DNA of 64,000 nucleotides from NCBI RefSeq assembly GCF_002127535.1, contig NZ_MUBJ01000001.1, forward strand, positions 372,001 through 436,000. The letters are read 5' to 3'. The stretch comes from Xenorhabdus vietnamensis. Its GTDB lineage: Bacteria; Pseudomonadota; Gammaproteobacteria; Enterobacterales; Enterobacteriaceae. Shown here piece after piece: positions 36,901 to 43,702 of this stretch. The notes under the pieces are model-generated. The model saw only the letters and a list, made by a program, of their open reading frames with translations, searched no databases and was not told the DNA's origin. How positions within the stretch are numbered: position 1 is the first letter of the stretch; each line of letters starts with the position of its first letter. Both the position numbers and the translations under genes were made by a program.

Positions 36901-39505
36901 CCTGTTCAATTTCGGTCAACTCGACCCGATGTCCGCGGATTTTTACCTGAAAATCTTTGCGTCCCAGATATTCCAGTTCTCCATTCGGCAACCAACGGGC
37001 CTGATCACCTGTGCAGTAGAGCCGTTGATCATCGGAATGCCGGGCAAAAGGGTTAGCGATAAATGCTTTTGCTGTTAATTCTGGCTGCCCCAGATATTCT
37101 CTGGCTAACACCGATCCGGAAAGGTACAGTTCGCCACTCATTCCCATCGGCACTAATTGCAACTGCTCATTCAACACATAGGCATAAACACCCTGAAACG
37201 GTTGTCCAATATTGCGATCGCTATCTCCACTCTCTTGATAATGATGCATGGCAACACACACACTGGCTTCAGTCGGCCCATAAGCATTGAACACCCGACG
37301 TCCCTGCATTGTATAGTGATCCAAAATGGCTTGTGGAGTTGATTCACCGCCGACCAGAATAGTTTGTAATTTTGCGGGCAATGCTGGTTTGGTTTTCAGG
37401 AGAGTAGGTGGAAAAATGGCGCCTTCAACCTGATATTGTTCGATTAATTTTATCAATAGGTCGAGATCATGACGCTCTTCTTCCGAAGCAATGACTAAAG
37501 TATGACCAGAGCACAAGGCAATGAACGTTTCAAACACATGAGCATCAAATGCCAGGGAAGCGAACTGCAACCAACATTGAGGTAACCCAATGTTTTCAGT
37601 GAGAACAGCATTTTGACCAGCAAGCATAGTCAATACACCGCGATGTTCTAACAACGTTCCTTTTGGCCGGCCTGTTGTGCCAGAAGTATAAATGCAATAA
37701 GCCAACGAACGTGACCCTGCGGCTGATTCAGGGGCACAGTCTGGTTGATTGCGATAATTATCCTTGGGGTTATCTAATGACAGCAAAGCCAGATTCTGGC
37801 CGTGGTCATGCAATCTGGTTTGGTGAGCCAGTTGCGTAATTGCCAGCCGGGATTGACTGTCTGCCAGAATGTAGGCCAATCGTTGGGACGGTATTTGCGG
37901 ATCAAGAGGCAGATAGGCTGCACCTGCTTTCATTATCGCCAGCATGGTAATTACCATATCAACCCCGCGATTCAGGCAAATAGGCAGTAAGGTATCAGGG
38001 GATAATGCTTGCCCAGTTGCTTGCTGATATCGCTCTTGTATCAGGTGAGCCAGTTGATTGCTGCGTTGTTCCAATTCCGCATAACTCAATTGTTGCTGGT
38101 TATCGATCAAAGCAATGCGTTGCGGATATTGTTTTGCCTGTTGCTGAAAACTTTTATGGAGAGTTTTTGTGTGGAGAATTTTTTCAGGAATATCTGTCTG
38201 CTTTCCTTGATTCCCGAATTCCAATAGTGCCCGGCTTTGATTAGGGGGCAGAAAAGGAAATTGTTGGAGCGGTGTTTCGGGATTTGTCAGGGCATTCACC
38301 AGTAATTGTTGGAACTGTGCCCCCAATACTGCGATTTGAGTTGGATGAAAACGGTCGGGCAGATAGCGAATGCGAAAAAACCATTGATCATCTTGTTGTT
38401 GATATTCCAGCACTAATTCTGAATTAGCCAAATCATTGTTGAAACGGTGGTTGTAATGGACTTCACAGCCCTCCAGTTCCAGACAAATATCCTTGAGATG
38501 GGCTTGAGACAGAGCTACGTTCGGCTGACAAACAGGGGTAGAACGGAGGACTTTAAAAATTGGCCAGGATGAGAAACGCAGGCCAGGTGCGGCTTTCAGT
38601 GATGAGGTGTAATTGAGTGTTTGCTGATAGAGCGACGCAAAAGTGGTGGTATCATCCAGCCGAAGAGGGAAGATGGCGGTATTTATCTGTGCGCCCAGTG
38701 AGAGAGATTCACTGCCTGTCAGCGCAAGGGGATAACTGATGTGAGCTTTTTTATCAGGCGAATATTGCGCAATCAATGCTGCCCACAATGTTTTAAATAT
38801 AAGGAAGGGGATGCCATGTCGCACAGAATGCCTGAGATGTTGCCACTCATTCAACGGCAGACTGAAACGAAATTCTCCGGTCAACGCCTGTTTATCGCCT
38901 GTTTTTATCGATAAATAGGGCAATGAGTTGCTGGCATTCATGCCATCGAGACAGGTTTTCCAGAATTGTTCCGGATGGTGTTCCTCTAATATTTCTATTT
39001 GTTTGCGATATTGCGTGCATTTTTCTGCAATTTGTTCCCACGTCAGCGGAGAATGACGCAGTGGCCGTTGGTTATAGAGATCGGATATGGCGTGATAAAA
39101 CTCTTCAGTGCTCTCTCCATCCACTACGATATGGTGCAATACCATGACCAGTTGAAACTGTTGTGTTGCCTGCTGAAATAATCCGAACCGGATTAGCGGC
39201 CCTTGTTTTAAATCAAATGGCAATAAAGTAAATTGCCGGATATTTTCTTCATTATCAAAAATTATCAGGGGATTTTCGTAATTAGGACAGGCTTTCCAAT
39301 ATAATTCACCATTTTCTTCCTCCAGTCGAGATTTTAGCAGAGGATATTGGTTTACTAATTCCTTTAAAGACCAGCTCAATTTATTTATATCCAAATTACC
39401 ATGAATGGTTTGATCAACAACCATATTGTACTTAAATGAATCAGGGTCGAGAGTCCACTCATTCCAAAACAGATAGGTAAATGGAGAGGCCAAAATGTTA
39501 TCCAT
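27944..39505 (-). CDS. Three-module nonribosomal peptide synthetase (C-A-T-E-C-A-T-C-A-T-TE)
   Basis: 3,853-aa NRPS. Start MDNILASPF at 39505 has AAGGAA about eight bases upstream; an in-frame ATG at 39550 is less likely. Landmarks: C1 LHHIVVDG (about residue 130); A1 CIYTSGTTGRPKG (605); T1 LGGDSIS (990); E domain ALHHLIVDAVSW (1173) with EGHGRQ and FNYLGQ; C2 SHHIIIDGWS (1653); A2 YTSGTTGKPKG (2127); T2 LGGNSIM (2505); C3 VHHISFDGWS (2693); A3 FTSGSTGTPKG (3170); T3 CGGTSIL (3562); TE GWSMGG (3687) with a late HH. It should make a tripeptide with a D-residue first, released by the TE. Specificity codes read by eye: A1 DAFILGAVC, A2 DAMMAGCVC (both hydrophobic-type, uncertain), A3 DLYNLSGVW (cysteine-like). 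The N-terminal C domain could acylate a starter or accept from another synthetase. No 4'-phosphopantetheinyl transferase or exporter is adjacent. Confidence 0.93.
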   Translation of the reverse strand: MDNILASPFTYLFWNEWTLDPDSFKYNMVVDQTIHGNLDINKLSWSLKELVNQYPLLKSRLEEENGELYWKACPNYENPLIIFDNEENIRQFTLLPFDLKQGPLIRFGLFQQATQQFQLVMVLHHIVVDGESTEEFYHAISDLYNQRPLRHSPLTWEQIAEKCTQYRKQIEILEEHHPEQFWKTCLDGMNASNSLPYLSIKTGDKQALTGEFRFSLPLNEWQHLRHSVRHGIPFLIFKTLWAALIAQYSPDKKAHISYPLALTGSESLSLGAQINTAIFPLRLDDTTTFASLYQQTLNYTSSLKAAPGLRFSSWPIFKVLRSTPVCQPNVALSQAHLKDICLELEGCEVHYNHRFNNDLANSELVLEYQQQDDQWFFRIRYLPDRFHPTQIAVLGAQFQQLLVNALTNPETPLQQFPFLPPNQSRALLEFGNQGKQTDIPEKILHTKTLHKSFQQQAKQYPQRIALIDNQQQLSYAELEQRSNQLAHLIQERYQQATGQALSPDTLLPICLNRGVDMVITMLAIMKAGAAYLPLDPQIPSQRLAYILADSQSRLAITQLAHQTRLHDHGQNLALLSLDNPKDNYRNQPDCAPESAAGSRSLAYCIYTSGTTGRPKGTLLEHRGVLTMLAGQNAVLTENIGLPQCWLQFASLAFDAHVFETFIALCSGHTLVIASEEERHDLDLLIKLIEQYQVEGAIFPPTLLKTKPALPAKLQTILVGGESTPQAILDHYTMQGRRVFNAYGPTEASVCVAMHHYQESGDSDRNIGQPFQGVYAYVLNEQLQLVPMGMSGELYLSGSVLAREYLGQPELTAKAFIANPFARHSDDQRLYCTGDQARWLPNGELEYLGRKDFQVKIRGHRVELTEIEQAFIAASGVSQCTVQVRGQQNHSQIVIYYVSDITLNEDNLRRTLQLSLPDYMMPSAFVQLETLPMTINGKLDATALPEPDFKQNHHFYRAATTELEHKLQTIWQHILGQDEIGIDDDFFHLGGDSISVIRLISEMRRQQLPCSTKLLHQCRTIAKLATQLTETTETQVQPAEQGILLGDFPLHPIQNWFFEQAFTHSNHWNQAFLIRVPPLMPQKLEAAIQALAKRHDMLRTRFLSVGCQRYLDLTQVIPTALEICHYDQLSESQFSHRLDSWQSDFDIANGPLWRFAYIDGYPDGSARIYCALHHLIVDAVSWRILLDDLKQLYHGEAFAHSEALNHVEALNHAEALDHNKALDQVLGSKTASYRQWQAALVEQTPHFESQREFWQQQCVSQCDYRPLLETYNTRQYLWQTLPAAASVRLLNMTSSTAKHNSKKYNPNEVLLTALLHTLGHASGISNHTLLLEGHGRQLPSVQLDVGRTVGWFTALYPLHFSVGSGETNGEQANGEKAISLPQVQATLANVPDSGIAYGTLRNTLSLPYPAVVFNYLGQLQTSESDWQITAETAGQTIHSSNNSDTDLLTLNVWFIGQALHYRWDGLLSQTQLVQLDHHFQTALMRLIDSVASPSNTILKETDHGIDPALLVRLPAGLEPVWVCAANSLQQGFIHHHLSQPHNFTYHFQFILDYTQPIEPRHYHKAWLCAQQKYPILRTGFDWQDQPQQVVFQHAELSWQYHDLSTHATPEQALAELSQQQNNQPFDLHQPELMRVCLVKLAADRYSLIHTSHHIIIDGWSNQILLEYVHHTYQQLQAGQIPDIQIDTAYLATQRYYASQAEECQNHWQQLAIQHWESTDISLLLNTPDNGASEAQATTHLTLSHAVALSLQETARNHGLTLNVMLQFAWHKLLHLFSQQAQTIIGITLSGRNHPVAEIENSVGLFINTLPLAMDWEPQLTCLQQLRTLHQRMIDLDTYSYQPLAELSFSGDKLFQTLFVYENYPTTELATMQASVRAARGDTDYPLNLIAEGDVEQGLKLSLAYKLSCLNAERANAILEMLNVLLARLPSHLHYSHQRLSALSNNKRRQLLEEWAFAAPGSETWEPSTLHGLLERQARLTPHHSALMDDQRTLSYQELDDLSSRYAAQLRAVYRQRFQRELASGELIGLCCKRSIDMIVALLTILKAGAAYVPMDTKSPTERLDYILQDSKMRLVLTEPDLSSLFERPNLQQLYLSELADTETIDNISPLLPQVEPNQLAYVIYTSGTTGKPKGTLIEHRGPAIMARSLLSRMGLGTAQPGLRFLQFSSLVFDAHLMESFPAFVGGHTLVVASDAQRYDLQELQTLLQKCQMSYAMLPPALLKLKPILPESLQWLAVGGEAVSQDVLDHYTTQGRKVFNCYGPTEDSVCATVNPYRYNGATNIGKPLAQNGAYVLDANLQPLPVGVPGELFLSGIGLSRGYLNQPALSQEKFIANPYQQHTDHSRLYRTGDIVRWLEEGSLEYLGRNDSQVKIRGHRIELGEIESVLVTVSGVDQAVAIIHGKESPRIVCYYTSASGTEPAEIRKWLAHMLPSYMQPSALIPLPLIPMTINGKLDRRKFPAPTFTDLQQGYCPAETPLQQQCCDIWTELLPSERIGIDDNFFQLGGNSIMAIQLSNRLSQALQRQIPLAALNRHPTIRSLCNFLSSNSSHIEQLDEIPQAGLQRSPLSFSQMRLWFIETLMPENNVYHIPLLFSLRDDTQIDSFIRSLQAVVLRHQVLRCTFVQDDKETFFLQAHDETLQVPRVEVRADAWFDFLHQEVFQIFDLRHEYPIRAKLLQRIDADGSISYFCLINVHHISFDGWSLNILLRELAEFYAAELNQRPPALAPLSIQYMDYSAWQQQSLDSNKLEPLKQFWLQQLQHCPQLELPCDYSRPNIFDHRGHTVAFSITPQLSHQLRQLARQLGVTLHSVLLTGVNFLLARYCGQRDIIVGNPIANRSHPQLEPLIGMFVNMLVLRNQIAADWSVTEQIRQVFANTTTSQQHQDMPFEKLVESLNLKRDLSRHPLFQVSFSLEQKANDIDANTPFAMQSLVDLYDVAKFDLGFYFEDGDEALSGNINYATALFAPDTIDGMIKHLQNILMQMAAHPEQLVKSISLYSPEERIALLKPPMETQDSALYRHPLYQGILDWAEQHPNDIALIDAIGQCSYAQLLQSAQVLAAQIHQHPHNQSELIAVQVSKGRAQIITVLAILLAGRAYVPMDVSWPHSRCQKIIEQTGTRLMISTKSWSTEACETIQIAPDGCAMRLPAPMPMPLPVPIRCDSLAYVIFTSGSTGTPKGVAIRHDTANNTLIDINRKLNVVRGDTLLALNALCFDLSVYDIFGVLGVGGRLMIPTEEQRYQPDALLTLIREHNVTIWNAAPALFELLLQEVEALQEVETSQEVKTLVVMDRVLLSGDWIPVNHVQRCRNWLPNCRIFSGGGVTEASVWSILFEVPQDASYNQSIPYGKALANQAFLILDNDLEPVPAQTIGEMYISGIGLAIGYYQDPIRTEERFIQHPISGERLYRTGDLGRWLPDGNIEFLGRIDSQVKINGYRVELGEIENTLMAVEGIRQCALVKTSGSSDSLAAYYVSDVPLDEADLRQRLAQTLPPYMVPAVLVQMPELPLNSSGKIDRKQLSALHHFAPKQLHYQAPQTEQEQQLCQLWQQKLGLDHIGVSDDFFECGGTSILAIPVCQQMSALLGQTIPVMELFKQRNIRGILDSLEYQLIQPLNKKTAQETLWMIHPAMAGCEVYLDIAKTLEGKLHCLGVDNYNLYHRPLITSLHDIARFYLEQMEHYQPLTQGPVHILGWSMGGLIALEIAAQLEARGVTDIHLYLLDSFYRISLSSMHPSWRQTLLQELGLEGDAAARALEAGPADDGICQSEISQRLQHSQVTLFKATRLPKFHSQLTQHGMTSAAEAMYASDNHIGQACQNLSVIPLLCDHHDIIEQKSQIIENIENIENIENIEGILELAD
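27973..28008 (-). repeat. 9-bp tandem repeats at NRPS 3' end
   Basis: Four exact copies of TATTCTCAA (minus strand TTGAGAATA) encode an Ile-Glu-Asn triplet repeat immediately before the C-terminus, after the thioesterase core. They only lengthen the tail. Confidence 0.85.
29667..29720 (-). repeat. 18-bp tandem repeats inside NRPS A3 domain
   Basis: Three diverged 18-bp units (ACTTCCTGCGATGTTTCC type) encode the repeat QEVEAL/QEVETS/QEVKTL between the A3 segments ALFELLL and RVLLSG. The insertion lies in a surface loop after the 278-type pocket residue and adds about 12-18 residues. Confidence 0.8.
35838..35927 (-). repeat. Five 18-bp tandem repeats inside NRPS E domain
   Basis: Five units of the type TGATTAAGAGCTTCAACA at 35838-35927 encode ALNHVE/ALNHAE/ALDHNK-like hexapeptides just after the HHxxxDAxSW active-site segment of the epimerisation domain. 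The reading frame is kept. Confidence 0.85.
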
Positions 39506-39550
39506 ACGAATATTTCCTTCGGATCTAGGGTTAAATAAAAATGTGTTCAC

Positions 39551-40336
39551 CTGAGCAAAAATCAGGTGAGAGTTTTTTGAATCAATCCTGGTGACACATT
39601 GGAAAAGAAATACCTTAGCTAGCCTTTATGCCTAAATTGGCAGGCTGGCGAATATTGTTATTTATTGTTGTTATCGATGTTCTTGATGGGGTGAGTATTC
39701 TGTTTTTTAAGTATCTACATCCCATGCTTACCTGAGGGTAATCCTCTGTTTCTATTTGTTTTTATATTGATTTTCTATATTGATATCGCATCTATTCCAA
39801 TATTTTTGGAGTTTCCTTGGTATAGGGATATCTTGGCATCGTGATATATATCTTTAAAATTTGTCTGAATTACAGTCGGTTATTGGACTCATAAAAAATG
39901 CTTATTTCCGTTAGCAATGTTTGGTGCTTTAATTTCACGATTTTGGTTATCCTGCGTTGTGGAATGAATGTCGGGAAAGAGAAATAAAAATTAGTTACCA
40001 ATAATTATATTAATTGATAGTTATTATTGTTTTTTGAAACAGTTAGCCTTTAAAAGATACTTTCACGCTAAAATTAAATAAATATTATTTTAAATAATAC
40101 GAGAATCATAAAATATTTAAATATATAGATAATTTTATAATATGCGCTAATAATAAAAATTTAAGGTTATTGTTTTTATATGTAAATATCACATAAATTA
40201 ACTAAATGAAGGGGATTTAAAATAATGACGGGAATAAACTAAAATAGGGGCGCAGGATTTTTTAAGGTTTCGAATAATCAACAATAATTTTTCCACTTGC
40301 TTGATGCGGTCGTTACTTGGAATGAAGGGATAATTT
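39551..40336. other. Gene-free leader region of the NRPS
   Basis: About 790 bp, increasingly AT-rich towards 40200. No credible coding frame or RNA gene is visible. It probably holds the NRPS promoter on the minus strand, but no -10/-35 pair stood out. Confidence 0.4.
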
Positions 40337-40374
40337 GGCGCGATCATTATGTCTGTAAACATCACGATCACGCC
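40337..40374. repeat. Imperfect palindrome downstream of NRPS remnant (copy 1)
   Basis: GGCGCGATCATTATG and CATCACGATCACGCC pair as an inverted repeat (12 of 15 positions) with an 8-nt loop. It lies 22 bp after the stop of the NRPS remnant and shares its arm and centre pattern with the palindrome at 42513-42552. No U-run follows, so it may be a dispersed palindromic unit rather than a simple terminator. Confidence 0.5.
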
Positions 40375-40395
40375 GTTGTTTCGCGGGTTGTTAAC

Positions 40396-42084
40396 TTAAC
40401 TCGCTTCTTTCAGTGAATCGCAGTGCGTTGCATTCAGATATTCCAGCTCTCCATTTGGTAGCCAGCGGACTTGCTCGCCAGTACGGTAGAGCCACTTATC
40501 ATTGGTATGTTGAACAAACGGATTGGCAATAAGCTGCTTGGCAGCCAAGGCTGGTTTTTCCAAATAATTATTGTCCAGTTCTGGCCCTGATAGATACAGT
40601 TCACCACTTAGCCCCATTGGTACCAGCTGTAATCGTTCATTCAGCACATAAGCTTGAACGCCTGATATTTCAGCCTCAGCTGATTGTGATAGCCCGGTTG
40701 CTTGTTGATAATGTGTCCGTATTAAATCAATCGTCAGGCTGTTGTGCCGTTTAGCTTCTGTATCTCCTAACTGTTTTAGATTACCGTATTCCAATAATGT
40801 TTGTGTTTGCTCAGGAGTTAGTAAAGGAAGTTGTGATATCGGAGTTTCGGGATTGGTCAGTGCATTCACTAACAACTGCTGGAATTGTTCACCCAACGCT
40901 CTGATTTGTTTTGCATGGAAAAGATTGGGATGATATCGGATACGAAACGCCCAATGATTCTTTTCCAGATGATATTCCAATATCCACTCTGTAACGGCTA
41001 AATCATTATTGAAACGATTACCGTAATTAACTTCACAACCATCTAATTCCAGACTGATGTCTTTAAAACTAGCCTGATTGATGCCGACGTTGAGCTGATT
41101 TACGAGATTGAGAGGCACCGCCTGAAATATAGGTAAATTTGAAAAACGCAGATCAGGCTGTGCTTTCAATGATGCGCTATAGTTCAACGTAGCTTGATAG
41201 AGAGAATTAAAACTGTCGGTATCATGCAAACGCAGAGGAAAAACGACGGCATTGATTTGAGCGCCAAGCGAAAGAGATGCTCCTTCAGGGGCTGCTATGG
41301 GATAGATGAGATGAACTCTACCTGATGGAATATATTGGGCTACTAATGTTGCCCATAACGTTTTAAACACCAGGAATGATTTACAGGGAGCTAAAGATTG
41401 TGTGAGATTATTCCAATCTTCTAATGGCACGTTGAAACGAAATTCATTAGGTAATTCAGGCTCACCTATCGCTTGTTGAGACAGATAGGGCAATGGGTTA
41501 CTGGTAGTTACATCCGACAGGCATTTTTTCCAATATTCTTCGGGGTTATATTTGCTCAATAATTTTAATAGTTGGCGATCTTGTTCAAATTTCTCTGACG
41601 CTTGTTGCAAGGTCATTGGGGCATGACGCAGAGGGCGTTGGTTGTACAGATCAGATATATTGTGAAAAAACTCTTCTATACCCTGCGCATCACCAGTAAT
41701 GTGGTGCAGCACGATGAATAATTGAAATTGTTGTTCTGCCTCTTTGATTAAACCAAATCGAATCAATGGTCCTTTTATGAGGTCAAATGGCTGTAGGGCA
41801 AATTGCTTCAATTGTTCTTCATTATTAGAAAGGTGCGTAAATTCAACGACATATGGTTTATCTGAGTCAGAAATCCAATATAACTCATTATCTTTTTCTT
41901 CAATCCGATATTTGAAAAAAGGATAAAGATCAAGAAATTCTTGGAGAGCCCATTTTAATTTTTCTTCATCTAAACTTCCCTTAATATTCTGTTCCATAAC
42001 GATATTATATGTAGATGAGTTAGGTTCAATAACCCATGATTTCCAAAAGAACTGAATAAATGGAGAAGCGAGAATCTTATCCAT
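40396..42084 (-). CDS. Degenerate NRPS: condensation domain fused to A-domain fragments
   Basis: 562-aa open frame with a good ribosome binding site (CGGAG before ATG). Residues 1-about 430 are a condensation domain very like C1 of the three-module NRPS (same start, MDKILASPF against MDNILASPF) and retaining HHITGDAQG, where the usual HHxxxDG ends in A instead of G. After the C-A linker, THYQQATGLSQ jumps in frame to GVQAYVLNERLQLVPMG, which in the neighbouring NRPS is about 290 residues further on in the A domain; the A3-A5 core and binding pocket are missing. After WLPNGELEYL the frame leaves the NRPS sequence and stops 12 residues later, so the A-domain end and the T domain are lost. It is a collapsed tandem paralogue; the C domain alone might still fold, but no catalytic assembly-line role is likely. 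Confidence 0.8.
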   Translation of the reverse strand: MDKILASPFIQFFWKSWVIEPNSSTYNIVMEQNIKGSLDEEKLKWALQEFLDLYPFFKYRIEEKDNELYWISDSDKPYVVEFTHLSNNEEQLKQFALQPFDLIKGPLIRFGLIKEAEQQFQLFIVLHHITGDAQGIEEFFHNISDLYNQRPLRHAPMTLQQASEKFEQDRQLLKLLSKYNPEEYWKKCLSDVTTSNPLPYLSQQAIGEPELPNEFRFNVPLEDWNNLTQSLAPCKSFLVFKTLWATLVAQYIPSGRVHLIYPIAAPEGASLSLGAQINAVVFPLRLHDTDSFNSLYQATLNYSASLKAQPDLRFSNLPIFQAVPLNLVNQLNVGINQASFKDISLELDGCEVNYGNRFNNDLAVTEWILEYHLEKNHWAFRIRYHPNLFHAKQIRALGEQFQQLLVNALTNPETPISQLPLLTPEQTQTLLEYGNLKQLGDTEAKRHNSLTIDLIRTHYQQATGLSQSAEAEISGVQAYVLNERLQLVPMGLSGELYLSGPELDNNYLEKPALAAKQLIANPFVQHTNDKWLYRTGEQVRWLPNGELEYLNATHCDSLKEAS

Positions 42085-42512
42085 GTAAATACTCCGCTAT
42101 AATTCTAAATTATATTCAATACAGCTTGAGCTCTGCTTTTTAAGCATATTCAGTCTGTATTTTTATTAGGTGGAAAAATGGCTATTTAAATCAATTACAA
42201 CTATGAAGTTGATTGGATAAATAATCACTATTGTAAGAAATAACCTATTGATATTAAATATCATTGCAGCATGGCATTTTAGGCTCTAATAGTTTGATTA
42301 TTTTGTCTGATAGAGGGATGGTTTTTTCTGTTAATGCATTGGTTGATAATAATTTTATTCATTGGTTAATTGTATTATTATTAAACTATTTGTTTTAATA
42401 ACCATACCTGTAGATTGGAAGCAATTAAATATTATTTTAAATCAATCATTATTTATAAAATGTTAAGCCTCAAAATTTTAATAGCGGTGATTTAATCGTT
42501 TTGGTCATGATT

Positions 42513-42552
42513 GGCGTGATCACTATGGTAATAAGCCATATTGATCACGTGC
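42513..42552. repeat. Imperfect palindrome upstream of NRPS remnant (copy 2)
   Basis: GGCGTGATCACTATGG and CCATATTGATCACGTGC form an inverted repeat around a 7-nt loop. The arm sequence closely matches the palindrome at 40337-40374, and the two flank the NRPS remnant. The rest of the 42085-42583 spacer is AT-rich with no gene seen. It is also just past the iolR stop, where it could act as a terminator-like structure. Confidence 0.5.
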
Positions 42553-42583
42553 TACATTTATTCCGGATTTTATGGATAAGTTT

Positions 42584-43462
42584 TTATCTTGCATCTCCCT
42601 GCCGATACGCTAGTGCTACCGTCAATGACTGCACTAAACACAAGGTTGCAGACTGAGAACGGAACGCATCAACCTGTGCTTCCTTCACTACAAAGCAAAC
42701 ATCACTAAAACTCGCAAGTGGGCTAATTTGGCTATCAGTAATCACAATTTGTTTCGCACCTGCTTGTGCGGCTCTTTCACTAACCATCACCGTTTCTTCG
42801 GCATACGGTGTAAAACTGATAGATATCACGACATCTTTGGGACCAATCATATTCATTTGCTCGCGGAACATTCCTCCTAAACCATCGATTAACAGAGGAC
42901 GGCATTCCAGATGACTGAGGGCATAGGCAAGATATGACGCGACACTGAAAGAACGGCGCAGGCCGATAATATAAATATTGTGGGCATTCGCCAGCAAACT
43001 CACTGCCTTATTCAAATCTTCTGCGGGTGTGCGGGCTGCGAGTTGCTGCATGGCCTGAGCATTGGAATGAGCAAATTCCTGCAAAATATGTTGAGGCTCT
43101 TCTGGTATCTGATGGTTGTTATCCAATTCTTTGAACAACCGTGCCCGATCGGTATAACTGGCTGTTTCTTCTACCAGATTCATGCGGAACAATTGTTTCA
43201 TTTCATTGAATCCACTGAAATTAAAAGCATTGGCAAAGCGGATCAATGTAGAAGGTGGAACATTGGCTTCTTTTGCAATAACAGCAACAGTATCAAATGC
43301 GACACTATTAGTATTATCCAGTACATATCTTGCAACTTGTTGTAACCTTTTACTTAATTCACCATAGCGGGTTCTTACTTGTTCTTGAAGTTCATTCAGA
43401 TTAGTTGCAGCAGACATCATGCCCCCATAAAGAAATTGTAATGAAATGGATAATTCATTCAT
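42584..43462 (-). CDS. iolR: Inositol catabolism repressor IolR (RpiR family)
   Basis: 292-aa RpiR-family regulator with an N-terminal HTH_6 domain (residues about 20-95: RYGELSKRLQQVARYVLDN, VIAKEANVPPSTLIRFANAF) and a C-terminal SIS sugar-phosphate-binding domain (about 140-285: NIYIIGLRRSFSVASYLAY, VVISISFTPYAEETV, IVITDSQISPLA). It is divergent from iolA-iolD, the usual place of the RpiR-type IolR that represses inositol genes until a pathway phosphate intermediate appears. The start is uncertain: the ATG at 43462 directly abuts GAGG, and an ATG pair near 43420 (MMSAATNLNEL) may be the real one, giving 278 aa. Confidence 0.85.
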   Translation of the reverse strand: MNELSISLQFLYGGMMSAATNLNELQEQVRTRYGELSKRLQQVARYVLDNTNSVAFDTVAVIAKEANVPPSTLIRFANAFNFSGFNEMKQLFRMNLVEETASYTDRARLFKELDNNHQIPEEPQHILQEFAHSNAQAMQQLAARTPAEDLNKAVSLLANAHNIYIIGLRRSFSVASYLAYALSHLECRPLLIDGLGGMFREQMNMIGPKDVVISISFTPYAEETVMVSERAAQAGAKQIVITDSQISPLASFSDVCFVVKEAQVDAFRSQSATLCLVQSLTVALAYRQGDAR

Positions 43463-43586
43463 CCTCAGGCAATTATGCTTGATACAGGCGAAGATGCTCG
43501 CAAGTTGCCACTGTGTAATGAATGTAATTGCATAAAAATAGCGTGTTGATCACATTAATTAAAGGTTATTCCAAATTTCATTGAAA

Positions 43587-43604
43587 ATGAAATATATATT
43601 TCAT
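43587..43604. promoter_or_regulatory. Palindrome in iolR-iolA intergenic region (candidate IolR operator)
   Basis: ATGAAATATATATTTCAT is a perfect 18-bp palindrome between divergent iolR and iolA. A related imperfect sequence, TGAAATAAATATTTTATT, lies upstream of iolG at 49347-49364. Sharing between two iol promoters suggests an IolR site; binding is inferred. Confidence 0.45.
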
Positions 43605-43636
43605 ATATCTGTATCACGATGATTCAATGTTTGTAA

Positions 43637-43683
43637 TTCAATCGTAATTTTCTGGTTCAATCGTAATTAGTTCAATCGCAATT
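43637..43683. promoter_or_regulatory. Three 13-bp direct repeats upstream of iolA
   Basis: TTCAATCGTAATT occurs exactly at 43637-43649 and 43656-43668 and with one change (TTCAATCGCAATT) at 43671-43683, ending 20 bp before the iolA start. Iterated direct repeats here could be an operator array or a recent duplication. No regulator is assigned. Confidence 0.5.
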
Positions 43684-43702
43684 GTATTTAGAGAGACTCA
43701 GA

